The position numbers and the translations under genes are program-made. Under the pieces are notes generated by a model. The model was not told the origin of the DNA and did no database searches. It was given only the letters and a program-made list of their open reading frames with translations. Below are positions 42,778 to 51,845 of a stretch of DNA of 64,000 nucleotides, in pieces. The DNA comes from an uncultured Pelagimonas sp. (GTDB lineage Bacteria; Pseudomonadota; Alphaproteobacteria; Rhodobacterales; Rhodobacteraceae). The stretch lies in assembly GCA_947499735.1 (NCBI GenBank), contig CANMPP010000006.1, positions 1 through 64,000 on the forward strand, read 5' to 3'. Position 1 is the stretch's first letter, and the number at the start of each line of letters is the position of its first letter.

Positions 42778-44964
42778 ATGCTTGGCAAAACGCGTAGCGC
42801 ATCTGACACGATTATCGATGTAAAGCCGGTTAAGGATGATGGCGTTGACACGGGGATCATTTGTCTCGTGAACGTTCTACAGGTCCTTGGTCTGCCAGCT
42901 GATGGTGCACAGCTGCGTCACCAATATGCCGAACCTGGACGGAAGATTTCGGCAGATTCCATGGTGCGCGCCATCAAGCGTCTGGGTCTGAAAGGGCGGA
43001 TCAGTCAGGTCAAAGTGTCCAAACTCGACAGCCTGCCACGCCCTGCGATTGTCGAATTAAGATCGGGTGAGTTTATGGTTTTTGGTGGCGTAAAGGACAG
43101 CAAGGTTTTGCTGTTGGATGCGCGAACCAACCAAATCACGTCCCGGGACATTAAATCTTTTGGTACGGAATGGAGCGGGCGCGTCATTCAGGTGACAAAG
43201 CGCGCTACTCTGGGCGGACAGGGTAGCACGTTTGACATTTCGTGGTTTGTGCCCGCCATATGGAAATACCGTCGCTTGTTTTCTGAGGTTCTGATTGCGT
43301 CTTTTTTCCTGCAAATCGCGGCGCTTGTGACCCCTCTGTTTTTTCAGGTCGTTATCGATAAAGTTCTCGTTCACCGCGGGCTTACCACCCTTGACGTGCT
43401 TGTGTTTGCGTTGATCGTTGTCTCGATTTTCGAAGTGCTATTGGGCGGCCTGCGGACCTATATTTTTTCGCACACAACCAACCGGATTGATGTCGAATTG
43501 GGCGCGAAACTATACCGTCACCTATTGGCGCTGCCGCTTTCATATTTTGAAGCACGCCAAGTTGGACAATCCGTCGCGCGTGTCCGAGAACTGGAAAACA
43601 TCCGTGAATTTATCACGGGGTCTACGCTAACGCTGTTGATCGATGCCGTTTTCACGACCATTTTCTTTGTCGTCATGTGGTATTTTAGCCCGCTCTTGAC
43701 CATGATTGTCCTAGGTTCGATCCCTTTCTTTGTTTTGCTGGCGGTGTTTGTGACCCCTGTGCTTCGCGCGCGTCTAGAGGAAAAGTTCGAACACGGTGCC
43801 AAGAACCAAGCCTTCTTGGTTGAAAGCGTCACCGGGGTTGAAACCATGAAGGCGCTGTCAGTCGAACCGCAATCTCAGCGTCGATGGGAAGAACAATTGG
43901 CCGCCTATGTTGGTGCGTCTTTTCGGACGACCAATTTGGGCAATATCGCCAGTCAGGGGACCCAACTGATTAACAAAATCACCATGGCCCTGACATTGTA
44001 TTTCGGCGCGCTGGCTGTTGTATCAGGGGACCTTAGCGTTGGGCAGCTGGTTGCGTTCAATATGCTGGCATCGCGCGTGACAGGTCCTATTTTGCGATTG
44101 GCGCAGCTCTGGAATGATTTTCAGCAGGCCAAACTGTCCGTGCAGAGGTTGGGCGACATTCTGAACGTACCTACCGAGCCACAATATAATCCAAACCGGG
44201 CGACACTGAAACGTATTCAAGGGCGCGTTGTGTTTGATCAGGTGCGGTTCCGCTATCGCCCGGACCTGCGCGATACCCTTTCAGGGATTGATTTAGACGT
44301 CAGGCCAGGTCAGGTCGTGGGTATTGTTGGCCCTTCAGGATCTGGAAAATCGACGCTGACAAAGTTGATCCAGCGCCTATATGTTCCCTCGTCTGGTCGG
44401 GTCTTGGTAGACGGTTTGGATCTGACCAGCATTGACCCAAGTTGGTTGCGCCAACAGGTGGGCGTCGTTCTACAAGAAAGCCTGTTATTCAATCGTTCTG
44501 TTCGTGAAAATATTGCGCTTAGCGATCCGGGGATGCCGTTTGAACGTGTTGTTGCAGCTGTCAAAATGGCGGGTGCGGAGGAATTTATTTCTGAACTTCC
44601 CGAAGGCTATGACACTTTGGTCGGCGAACGGGGTGCAAATTTGTCAGGGGGGCAAAGGCAACGTTTGGCTATTGCCCGGGCTTTGGTGACCAATCCGAGT
44701 ATCTTGATTTTTGACGAGGCAACGTCGGCTTTGGATTATGAATCTGAACAGCTTATCCAGAAAAACATGGCAGATATTTGCAAAGGTCGCACCGTGATCA
44801 TAATCGCGCATCGCCTGTCTACAGTGCGCCATGCGGATCGGATCGTATCGATGAAAGACGGCGCTGTTATCGAGGATGGGACGCATGACGAATTGTTGCG
44901 AGCCGGAGGGCAGTATGCACGGTTGTGGAAAATTCAATCCGGTGAAACGATCAACGTGGCGTAG
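42778..44964 (+). CDS. type I secretion ABC transporter, HlyB/RtxB type
   Basis: 728 residues from ATG 42778. An N-terminal C39-peptidase-like domain (residues ~15-130) has T in place of the catalytic Cys (DTGIICLVNVLQVLGL), as in HlyB, so it binds and does not cleave substrate. Then a six-helix exporter domain, and a nucleotide-binding domain with GPSGSGKST, LSGGQRQRLAIARAL, ILIFDEATSALD and IIAHRLSTV. It exports RTX proteins with an uncleaved C-terminal signal, matching the giant protein upstream. The HlyD-type adaptor follows after five bases. No second ABC (RtxE) and no TolC gene are in the window. Confidence 0.92.
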   Translation: MLGKTRSASDTIIDVKPVKDDGVDTGIICLVNVLQVLGLPADGAQLRHQYAEPGRKISADSMVRAIKRLGLKGRISQVKVSKLDSLPRPAIVELRSGEFMVFGGVKDSKVLLLDARTNQITSRDIKSFGTEWSGRVIQVTKRATLGGQGSTFDISWFVPAIWKYRRLFSEVLIASFFLQIAALVTPLFFQVVIDKVLVHRGLTTLDVLVFALIVVSIFEVLLGGLRTYIFSHTTNRIDVELGAKLYRHLLALPLSYFEARQVGQSVARVRELENIREFITGSTLTLLIDAVFTTIFFVVMWYFSPLLTMIVLGSIPFFVLLAVFVTPVLRARLEEKFEHGAKNQAFLVESVTGVETMKALSVEPQSQRRWEEQLAAYVGASFRTTNLGNIASQGTQLINKITMALTLYFGALAVVSGDLSVGQLVAFNMLASRVTGPILRLAQLWNDFQQAKLSVQRLGDILNVPTEPQYNPNRATLKRIQGRVVFDQVRFRYRPDLRDTLSGIDLDVRPGQVVGIVGPSGSGKSTLTKLIQRLYVPSSGRVLVDGLDLTSIDPSWLRQQVGVVLQESLLFNRSVRENIALSDPGMPFERVVAAVKMAGAEEFISELPEGYDTLVGERGANLSGGQRQRLAIARALVTNPSILIFDEATSALDYESEQLIQKNMADICKGRTVIIIAHRLSTVRHADRIVSMKDGAVIEDGTHDELLRAGGQYARLWKIQSGETINVA

Positions 44965-44969
44965 AAAAG

Positions 44970-46388
44970 ATGAAGCAGATCGGAAAAATTGAACCCATTC
45001 AAGTTGAGTCACATAAAGTGGCCAATGCAAATCAAACCCGGCCGAAAAAGCCTGCTCGTGCGCCTTCAAACCCGGCTCTTGTAAAAGGGGCAAATCGCGA
45101 ATTTTTACCCGCTGCATTGGAAATCTTGGAAACGCCAGCCAACCCTGCCGGGCGTGCGATGGCGATATTGATTGTCGCGATGTTTTGCATCGCCATTGGA
45201 TGGGCCGTGATTGGCAAAGTAGACGTTGTCGCGATCGCGCCGGGACAGATCTCACCGGTAGGTGGCAATAAACTGATACAACCTTTGGAAATTGGCACAA
45301 TTCGCGCGATCCATGTGTCGGATGGGCAGCGTGTTGAGGCCGGGCAAATTCTTGTGGAATTGGATCCGACCGAAGATGATGTTGATTTGGACCAACTGCG
45401 CCAACAGCAGATCGAGCACGGGTTAGAGGCATCGCGTCTACGTGCCTTTATCTCTGCGCTATTGGGGGATGGTGTCCGCTTTAGTGCGGATCGTGTTGGT
45501 GCGAGCGAATTGTTGGTGCGCATACACGAAACGCAACTGCGCAGTGATCTCGCAGCCTTTGAAGCCGAAGCCGCCAGCATTGCTGCAGAACGCAGTCGCC
45601 TTGTGTCAGCTAAAAATTCGGCCGCTGCTGAGTTAGAAAAAAGCCTTCAAACGCTGCCCATCATTCGGGACCGCGAGGCGTCAACGCGGGAACTTTTTGA
45701 CAAAGGTCTGAGGACCCGGCCCGACCTCCAACAGATTGAAGCGGCTGTGATAACGGCGGTACATGATTTGGAAATTCACAAAAACCGTGTCGCTGAGGTT
45801 GAATCAGAACTGGTTGCAATTGAAAAACAACATGCGTTTTTGGTCGCCTCGCATTTGCGGCAGGCCTATGCATCTTTGACAGAGGCTGAGACAATGTTGT
45901 CGCAGTTGGAACTGGCGACGCACCGCGCGGAAACGCGTAAAGATCGCCATGTGTTGCGATCCCCTGTATCTGGAACCGTGCAACAAATGCAGGTGCATAC
46001 GATTGGTGGCGTCGTGCAACCGGCCACGCCTATTATGTTGATCGTGCCCAGTGAAGCGCCTTTGGAAATTCGCGCTAACCTTTTGAATAAAGATATGGGA
46101 CGGATCTTTGAGGGGCAGGATGTCGAGGTGAAATTAGATGCGTTCGATTTCACCGAATTTGGCACAGTGCAGGGAAAATTGATGTCCATTTCGCAAGACG
46201 CCATACAGCAAGATGGTGCCGGTCTGGTCTATGAAGGGCGTGTGCAGATCGATATGGAGGGATCGCAAATCGCGCTTACGCCCGGCATGTCCGTGACGGT
46301 TGAAATCAAAATTGGCACACGCCGGATCATTGATTTCATCCTGTCACCGCTTAAACGATATCAAGATGAAGCGCTTCGCGAAGTCTAA
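44970..46388 (+). CDS. type I secretion membrane-fusion adaptor, HlyD/RtxD type
   Basis: 472 residues. Cytoplasmic N-terminus of ~60 residues rich in basic residues, one membrane helix (AMAILIVAMFCIAIGWAVIG), a lipoyl/barrel-sandwich half (APGQISPVGGNKLIQPLEIG, then VSDGQRVEAGQILVELDPTE), a long coiled coil (residues ~150-310) and the second half with RSPVSGTVQQMQVHTIGGVV. Conserved C-terminal region LTPGMSVTVEIKIGTRRIID, then FILSPLKRY. It links the inner-membrane ABC exporter to an outer-membrane TolC, which must be encoded elsewhere. Confidence 0.92.
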   Translation: MKQIGKIEPIQVESHKVANANQTRPKKPARAPSNPALVKGANREFLPAALEILETPANPAGRAMAILIVAMFCIAIGWAVIGKVDVVAIAPGQISPVGGNKLIQPLEIGTIRAIHVSDGQRVEAGQILVELDPTEDDVDLDQLRQQQIEHGLEASRLRAFISALLGDGVRFSADRVGASELLVRIHETQLRSDLAAFEAEAASIAAERSRLVSAKNSAAAELEKSLQTLPIIRDREASTRELFDKGLRTRPDLQQIEAAVITAVHDLEIHKNRVAEVESELVAIEKQHAFLVASHLRQAYASLTEAETMLSQLELATHRAETRKDRHVLRSPVSGTVQQMQVHTIGGVVQPATPIMLIVPSEAPLEIRANLLNKDMGRIFEGQDVEVKLDAFDFTEFGTVQGKLMSISQDAIQQDGAGLVYEGRVQIDMEGSQIALTPGMSVTVEIKIGTRRIIDFILSPLKRYQDEALREV

Positions 46389-46407
46389 AGACCCAAGCTT
46401 GCCGATC

Positions 46408-47046
46408 CTAAACAGATGCTGCTGCCAGAGGCGAGGCAAGCGTAGGTTCTAGCTTTGCCAAGACTAGAAACAGTTCTTGTGCATTCAGCGGTGCGTTCGT
46501 GTCTATTTGACCCATGATGTCAGATACATGTTCAAACGCGGCAATCGGGTTTGCAGCCACACTTTTCATATGCCAGCGGATCACGCGCCAATAGCTTGCG
46601 GCGAATGCGTCGCGCAGGATCGGATCCAAAATGAGATCGGAAAAGGTGTCATTCAATCGCAGATGAATTGAAAACTGCATCTCTGGATTGGACGCTGGGG
46701 CTGATGTTGCAATGCCTCTAAGCGACAGGATTTCTGTTTGAACCTCTACTGATAGGTTCGGCAAGGGTTGCATCAGTGCTGCATGGATCAATCCACGAAA
46801 GACGGAAAAATCCCGGTCTCTTTCTTCATCTAAAAGGGGCGTTACAACCGTGCCGACACCCGATTTGGTGAAGACCAATCTTTCATAGGACAAACGTTGC
46901 AAAATCTGCCGTATCGGCGTGCGTGACATACCGTATTCATTCGCAAGCGCCGTCTCGTGCAGCGTCATTTCCCCTTGATGCGAGGACATGCAAATCATTT
47001 TGCGAATTTCTGACAGGGTTGAGGCAAATTTTGTGGTCTGAGACAT
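46408..47046 (-). CDS. GntR-family (FCD-type) regulator beside the RTX locus
   Basis: 212 residues. N-terminal winged helix: MTLHETALANEYGMSRTPIR, then QILQRLSYERLVFTKSGVGT. The helical C-terminal domain is FadR/FCD-like but short and lacks an obvious full set of metal ligands (some His remain: IHLRL, RWHMKS). It converges on the secretion operon and diverges from the phosphatase region. Its upstream DNA has the TGTATACA element that also precedes the acyltransferase, toxin and secretion genes, and FadR-type proteins commonly bind such TGTATACA cores, so it is the best candidate for local control of the toxin locus. Confidence 0.8.
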   Translation of the reverse strand: MSQTTKFASTLSEIRKMICMSSHQGEMTLHETALANEYGMSRTPIRQILQRLSYERLVFTKSGVGTVVTPLLDEERDRDFSVFRGLIHAALMQPLPNLSVEVQTEILSLRGIATSAPASNPEMQFSIHLRLNDTFSDLILDPILRDAFAASYWRVIRWHMKSVAANPIAAFEHVSDIMGQIDTNAPLNAQELFLVLAKLEPTLASPLAAASV

Positions 47047-47101
47047 GCAATTTTTGTTTTCTTGACTGCTTAGCGATTGACTGATTTGCGGCTATAGTAC
47101 A

Positions 47102-47109
47102 TGTATACA
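47102..47109. promoter_or_regulatory. TGTATACA site upstream of the GntR regulator
   Basis: ACATGTATACAAGT, 56 bases upstream of the regulator start and just after a TATAGT hexamer on the plus strand. The fourth copy of the locus-specific palindrome; suggests autoregulation and control of the divergent transcript. Confidence 0.5.
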
Positions 47110-47142
47110 AGTGCTGATAGACACCAATTTTAGGACGTCACC

Positions 47143-47400
47143 GTGATTCATCCAAGTGCTCCAACTCCAATTAGGGAAAAAATTCCATATAAGGGTGTTT
47201 TCACGGCAATCGTTCTTTTCGTTTCGTGCACTTTGGTCACCAAAAATGTGCATTCAACTACGCGTCTCGTGGATTATCTAGCCCGCGTCACTTTTTCAAG
47301 ACGCCTTGCCAAATTTAGCGTCAAAGATCAGCTCATTGGGCGAAAACCGTATCATTGTGTAAAGCGGATTCCCTTCCGCTGCTTGCATCAGTTGGAATGA
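47143..47400 (+). CDS. possible small membrane protein, unknown
   Basis: 85 residues from GTG 47143. It has one hydrophobic stretch (GVFTAIVLFVSCTLV, residues ~19-33) and a basic C-terminal half. No ribosome site is convincing and codon usage looks less biased than in neighbours. It fills the gap between the divergent GntR gene and the phosphatase. May be real or a chance frame; no family recognised. Confidence 0.25.
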   Translation: MIHPSAPTPIREKIPYKGVFTAIVLFVSCTLVTKNVHSTTRLVDYLARVTFSRRLAKFSVKDQLIGRKPYHCVKRIPFRCLHQLE

Positions 47401-47520
47401 CCTATGCGACCGATGGTCATCTGCAAGAAATAAGCAAATTTTCGAACTTGTCAGACAAGCACACCAATCTGGAACATTAGGCTGTTTTCCTTGTCTTCAC
47501 GCAAAAAAGGTACATAAATA

Positions 47521-48126
47521 ATGACTAGTCACGCAAACGAGAAGTATTCACAATTATTGCGTGACGAGCTTATGGATCTAGACAGCAGTATCAGAGCAGA
47601 AGTCGTTTCTCCCCTTGGCGGCAAGATTGTCACGATGGGATTCCCCGGCCTTGCCTTTGACATAAAAGGTGCGACCTATCTCGACCCAGAGCGGATGGAC
47701 GCAACCCTTTTGCACCCCGCGATGGCGCAATGTCGCACATTATGTGTTTTGCTTGAAAGCGCGGAACTGCCCGATGATGGTTTGAATTTTCTAACCAAGC
47801 GATGTGCGATGCATGGCATTTCGGTGTTGCATGTGCCGATCGTGGATTATCATGCGCCCGATGTCCTATTCGAAGAAAAATGGGCCCATCTGTCGCATCG
47901 GATCTTGGCCCAGATTAGCGAAGGCGGAACCCTCGGTTTGACATGTCACTACGGGGCAGGTCGTTCGGGAATGATGGCAACTTATCTGCTGATGCAAAGC
48001 GGTGTGCCCCTGGCGAATGCTGTTTCAATGGTTCGGGATCATTTCCCGGATTCCATAGAAAACGACATTCAAATGCAGTGGCTGGAACAGAAATGGGCGG
48101 AGTTTGGCACTCCGCCCCAAGGATAG
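47521..48126 (+). CDS. dual-specificity/tyrosine-type protein phosphatase
   Basis: 201 residues with AAGGT ten bases upstream. The C-x5-R signature is CHYGAGRSG (C142, R148), and VDYHAPD around residue 105-110 could supply the general acid. N-terminal part has LYLD-type ATYLDPERMDATL and a strand-turn pattern seen in cyclin-dependent-kinase-inhibitor/ DSP-like bacterial phosphatases. Substrate may be a phosphoprotein, phosphoinositide or RNA end; undetermined. It carries no secretion signal that I can see. Next to the toxin regulator, but whether it belongs to that system is unknown. Confidence 0.7.
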   Translation: MTSHANEKYSQLLRDELMDLDSSIRAEVVSPLGGKIVTMGFPGLAFDIKGATYLDPERMDATLLHPAMAQCRTLCVLLESAELPDDGLNFLTKRCAMHGISVLHVPIVDYHAPDVLFEEKWAHLSHRILAQISEGGTLGLTCHYGAGRSGMMATYLLMQSGVPLANAVSMVRDHFPDSIENDIQMQWLEQKWAEFGTPPQG

Positions 48127-48145
48127 CCAGACGTTCCAGCATCGA

Positions 48146-48181
48146 TAAAAAGGGCAAGATGCAGGCAGCCCTGATCTTGCC
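48146..48181 (-). terminator. terminator of the TRAP/aldolase operon
   Basis: On the minus strand GGCAAGAT-(13)-ATCTTGCC is followed by CTTTTTATCG. The 8-bp stem and T-run lie directly past the aldolase stop and also cover the end of the convergent phosphatase gene. Confidence 0.75.
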
Positions 48182-48187
48182 AATGCG

Positions 48188-48955
48188 TTACATCGCTTTT
48201 TCGCGTTTCATCTTACGAACCATCGCATCAAAGAGCAGTATCGCGAAAGATGCGTTGTCTTTCAGGCGCTGGGCATCTTCTGCACATTTCGCCTTAATCT
48301 CGTCAGGTAAGATCGAATTTGGACCTGGGATTGCATTCGCTGTGCATTGAATTTCGGCTGCACGCTGAACGGTCCACAGCAAGAAGAATGTCAGTGGGAT
48401 GTCGGCCTCACATACGGCAACGCCGTGATTGCGCAACACAAGAACATGTTTGTCGCCAAGAGATTCTAACATGCGTGCCCGTTCGTCATCATAGATCGTG
48501 ATGCCCTCAAAGGCATGATAGGCGACGCGTCCAAATAGCTGCGCGCCGTAAAAGCTATCATGATCGATGCCAAAGCCCTTCATCGTGATCGCAGAGATTG
48601 GCGTTGTATGTGTATGCGCAACACAACCAACATCAGGGCGGTGTTCATGGATCACACCATGTAGGGCAAAACCGGCAGGGTTTGGTTTGTAAGGACTGTC
48701 GCGCAGCAATTTCCCGTCAACGCCGACCACCAACAGGTTTTCTGGTGTGACCTCGTCATAGTGTAGTCCCATAGGATTGACCAAATACGTATGGTCCTTG
48801 CCCGGCAAGCGCACGGAGATGTGGTTGAAAATCAGTTCTGTCCAACCAAGATAGCTGACCAAGTGATAGAAATCGGCCAGCTGAACGCGCAACTGTTCTT
48901 CTGTCATGTCAGCCATGGGGATTGGATCTTGAATGATCGGGGCAGGCGAATTCAT
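48188..48955 (-). CDS. class II aldolase/adducin family protein
   Basis: 255 residues. Family features: FNHISVRLPGKDHTYLVNPM, DGKLLRDSPYKPNPAGFALH (substrate loop), the metal His pairs in AHTHTTPIS, and VLVLRNHGVAVCEADIPLTF. Members are metal-dependent aldolases, epimerases or decarboxylases; this long form without a sugar-phosphate pocket signature resembles those in aromatic and plant-compound operons. Last gene of dctPQM-reductase-aldolase, overlapping the reductase by four bases. Actual substrate unknown. Confidence 0.85.
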   Translation of the reverse strand: MNSPAPIIQDPIPMADMTEEQLRVQLADFYHLVSYLGWTELIFNHISVRLPGKDHTYLVNPMGLHYDEVTPENLLVVGVDGKLLRDSPYKPNPAGFALHGVIHEHRPDVGCVAHTHTTPISAITMKGFGIDHDSFYGAQLFGRVAYHAFEGITIYDDERARMLESLGDKHVLVLRNHGVAVCEADIPLTFFLLWTVQRAAEIQCTANAIPGPNSILPDEIKAKCAEDAQRLKDNASFAILLFDAMVRKMKREKAM

Positions 48956-49977
48956 GTCGCAGTCCTTTCATGCTCATAATCGAACAAAGAGGTAAGAGTT
49001 TCGGTGAGGGTTTCAGCTGGAACAGGCAGGCTGCCCGCAGTTTCCAGCAGCGCTAGTAGTCGCTCCATGGTCGGCATGGGGCGGCCAGCAGCGCGTGCTA
49101 GGTCAACCGGCGCCCGGCAAATCGCGTCCAGCTCCAGTGGTTTGCCAGCTAAGGTGTCCTGCAGCATGGATGTTGGAAAAGGGCCGGCATCGATAAATAA
49201 GTCCACCAACCAGTCATTTGGAGGCAGATCATAGCCCAAAGGCGCTGCCCAAGCGCGGAATTCATCCGCCAAATTTGTTGCAATGCGTTTGAGATCGGTA
49301 TCCGTGCCAATTTGATCCAACACAGCGCCGGTCAGGGAAGAAAGTGGATTGGTTGTGAAATTCGCCAACAGCTTGACTATTGTCTTTAGGCGAATGTCCT
49401 CAGATATATCCGTGCGCACACCACCCTTTTCCAATGTGTTGATGAGATCATCCAGCAGGCTTGTATCGGTGTCGCGCAAGACAGAACCAAGGCTCAGCGT
49501 TGGGGTGTTGGAGGAAACGGCCTGACCGGAGGTTTCCGTTTTGACGGTCATCAACAGCACCGCACCGAGAACTTGTTCGGGCGATAGAAGGGTTTTTAAA
49601 TGCCCATCTGGATCCACACACGGGACGTCACCCATATCGCCGGGCTGTGCAAAGAACCAAAATGGAAATCCGTTGACCATCGGGATGACCCAAGTGTTTG
49701 GGGTCAATGCTGCGCGATTGGCATAAAGCGCTGTGCCCAAATCTTGTGATTTCACGCATAGGAACACAGCGTCCATGGGGGTGTCCAAGGCCGGTGTGAC
49801 CTGTGGGTTGGCATCAATCACCGTGCCACGATCATTCAGTGATATGCCTTCGCTGCGAATGCGCTCTAATCGCGCACCGCGGGCGGTTAACCATACATCC
49901 GCACCGCCGCGGCACAGGAGGGCAGCCATTGCTGTCCCGATATTACCTGCGCCAACAACGCCTATTTTCAACGGCAT
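48952..49977 (-). CDS. ketopantoate reductase (ApbA/PanE) family dehydrogenase
   Basis: 341 residues with an N-terminal Rossmann motif GVVGAGNIGTAMAALLCRGG, the FLCVKSQDL segment, NFTTNPLSSLTGA and a C-terminal helical domain (PTSMLQDTLAGKPLELDAIC). Longer than housekeeping PanE (~300), like the paralogues found in catabolic operons, where they reduce 2-oxo acids. It follows the TRAP transporter after 20 bases and is coupled to the aldolase. A role in degrading the transported acid is inferred; true pantothenate synthesis is less likely here. Confidence 0.82.
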   Translation of the reverse strand: MPLKIGVVGAGNIGTAMAALLCRGGADVWLTARGARLERIRSEGISLNDRGTVIDANPQVTPALDTPMDAVFLCVKSQDLGTALYANRAALTPNTWVIPMVNGFPFWFFAQPGDMGDVPCVDPDGHLKTLLSPEQVLGAVLLMTVKTETSGQAVSSNTPTLSLGSVLRDTDTSLLDDLINTLEKGGVRTDISEDIRLKTIVKLLANFTTNPLSSLTGAVLDQIGTDTDLKRIATNLADEFRAWAAPLGYDLPPNDWLVDLFIDAGPFPTSMLQDTLAGKPLELDAICRAPVDLARAAGRPMPTMERLLALLETAGSLPVPAETLTETLTSLFDYEHERTAT

Positions 49978-49997
49978 GTTTCTAGCTCCGATTTTAT

Positions 49998-51278
49998 TTA
50001 TGTAAGAAGCAAAACCAATCCGGGCATGGCGGTCAAAAGCCCCACGCGCAGAACATCCATCACAACAAACGGGCCCAAGCCGCTAAAGATCGTGCCCAAG
50101 CGAACGTCTGGAACAACAGATCGCAAGACAAAGGCATTCATTCCGACAGGAGGGGTGATGTAGGAGATCTCTGTCACCATCACGACGAAAATCCCAAACC
50201 ATATCAGGTCAATCCCGTGGGACGCTGCAATGGGATAGAAAACCGGGACGGTCAGCATGATCATCGATAGGCTTTCCAGAACGCAGCCCAGCACCAAATA
50301 GATGCATAGGATGATCAGGATAAAGGTCAGCCGGCTGTCTCCAAACATGCCCAGAAAGGTCTGAATATCGGTCGTCATTCCAGACATGTTGACGTAGTTG
50401 GAAAAGGTCAGGGCACCAAACAGGATGAAGAACATCATCGCCGTTGTTTTCATAGTGTCAAACAGCACGTCCAACAGACCGGAAAGAGAAAATTTGCCGG
50501 ACAGGACAACCAATAGCAACGCGCCACCGGCCCCCATTCCCGCACTTTCTGTTGGGGTAAAGACGCCCAGATAGATGCCGCCCATGACAAAGGTGAACAG
50601 GGCCAGCGCACCCGCGGTGCCTTTCAGCGCGCGCAGACGATCGGCAAGGGGAAGTTTTGGTTCGGTTGGCAGATCAATTTTGCGCAGATGCAGGGTGATG
50701 CGTACAGCAATGGCATAGCCGATGATGCCAATGACACCGGGGATCAAGCCGGCGAGAAACAGTTTGCCAATGTCCTGTTGGGTCATGATGCCATAGAAGA
50801 CAAGAATAACAGATGGTGGGATCAAAATGCCCAATGTACCACCAGCGGCGATAGAGGCGGTGGACAATTGGTCTGGATAGCCAAATTTCCGCATTGAGGG
50901 CAGCGCAATGCGCGTCATTGTTGCCGCTGTCGCCATTGAAGATCCACAAACGGACGAAAACGCGCCGCAGGCAACAACGGTTGCCGTGGCCAATCCGCCC
51001 TTGCGATGACGTAGCCAGGCATAGGCGGAATTATACAGTTCGGCTGCGATGCCGGATTGGACAACGAAGTTCCCCATCATCAAAAACAACGGCAAAACAG
51101 AGAGAGAGTAATCCCGGCCATTGTCAAAGAATGTCGATCCAAGCAAGGCCAGCGCTGGGCTCCATCCAATAATGGCAGCAACACCCACCAGGCCAACGCC
51201 AGCAAGGGCAAAAGCAATAGGCACGCCCATAAAGAGGAGGATGGCAAGCACAGCCATACCGATTGGCCAATAGTCCAT
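49998..51278 (-). CDS. dctM: TRAP transporter large permease, DctM type
   Basis: 426 residues with ~12 membrane segments. DctM landmarks: LPLFLMMGNFVVQSG, VACGAFSSVCGSSMATAATM, GGTLGILIPPSVILVFYGI and YITPPVGMNAFVLRSV. This is the ion-coupled transport subunit. It sits three bases after dctQ. Together with DctP and DctQ it imports an organic acid; shared promoter motifs with the iac operon point to an indolic or aromatic acid. Confidence 0.92.
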   Translation of the reverse strand: MDYWPIGMAVLAILLFMGVPIAFALAGVGLVGVAAIIGWSPALALLGSTFFDNGRDYSLSVLPLFLMMGNFVVQSGIAAELYNSAYAWLRHRKGGLATATVVACGAFSSVCGSSMATAATMTRIALPSMRKFGYPDQLSTASIAAGGTLGILIPPSVILVFYGIMTQQDIGKLFLAGLIPGVIGIIGYAIAVRITLHLRKIDLPTEPKLPLADRLRALKGTAGALALFTFVMGGIYLGVFTPTESAGMGAGGALLLVVLSGKFSLSGLLDVLFDTMKTTAMMFFILFGALTFSNYVNMSGMTTDIQTFLGMFGDSRLTFILIILCIYLVLGCVLESLSMIMLTVPVFYPIAASHGIDLIWFGIFVVMVTEISYITPPVGMNAFVLRSVVPDVRLGTIFSGLGPFVVMDVLRVGLLTAMPGLVLLLT

Positions 51279-51281
51279 GGT

Positions 51282-51845
51282 CTATCCTTTAAAAGGTTTT
51301 GTGGTGAAAAACCGCCAGACCGGCTGTAACCCGGTGATGGCACCGCCTGCGAAACAACACAGCGCGCAGAAATAGCCCAAGGGGGCAATTGGCAGCTTCA
51401 GATTGGTTGTCGTCCCGCCATATCCGCCAATTTGTGTCGCGTAGATCCAGATACGCCACCCAACGACGAACAGGATGATGGCTGCACAAAGGCCGGTTAG
51501 GATCAATCGCCAGGGATGTATCCAGCCCGGCAGTTTGTCAGTGACAAGATCCACAACCACATGGTCATCTGCCAAAGACACGGCACCCAGGCCAAGGAAG
51601 ATCGTCGCGCATAGCAGGACTTCTGTCAGTTCAGCGGCCCCTTTGATGGGGGCATTGAACACGTAGCGCCCAATGACGTCAAAAACGGTTAGCCCCATCA
51701 TGGTTGTCAAAAGCAGACCGCCAAGGGCTGCCATCAGCATGCCTGCGACATTTAGCTTTCTAAGCGGAGACGATGTGGGAGGATCCACCGCCTCCGCCGT
51801 TCTGTCACCGGACTGGTCCGGTGACATTGTCTGACTTTGCGTCAT
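51282..51845 (-). CDS. dctQ: TRAP transporter small permease, DctQ type
   Basis: 187 residues with four membrane segments after a ~30-residue hydrophilic N-terminus. The FDVIGRYVFNAPIKGAAELTE motif region is diagnostic for DctQ (split here as FDVIGRYVFN and IKGAAELTEVLL). It overlaps dctP by four bases and precedes dctM. Partner of DctM in the membrane. Confidence 0.9.
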   Translation of the reverse strand: MTQSQTMSPDQSGDRTAEAVDPPTSSPLRKLNVAGMLMAALGGLLLTTMMGLTVFDVIGRYVFNAPIKGAAELTEVLLCATIFLGLGAVSLADDHVVVDLVTDKLPGWIHPWRLILTGLCAAIILFVVGWRIWIYATQIGGYGGTTTNLKLPIAPLGYFCALCCFAGGAITGLQPVWRFFTTKPFKG

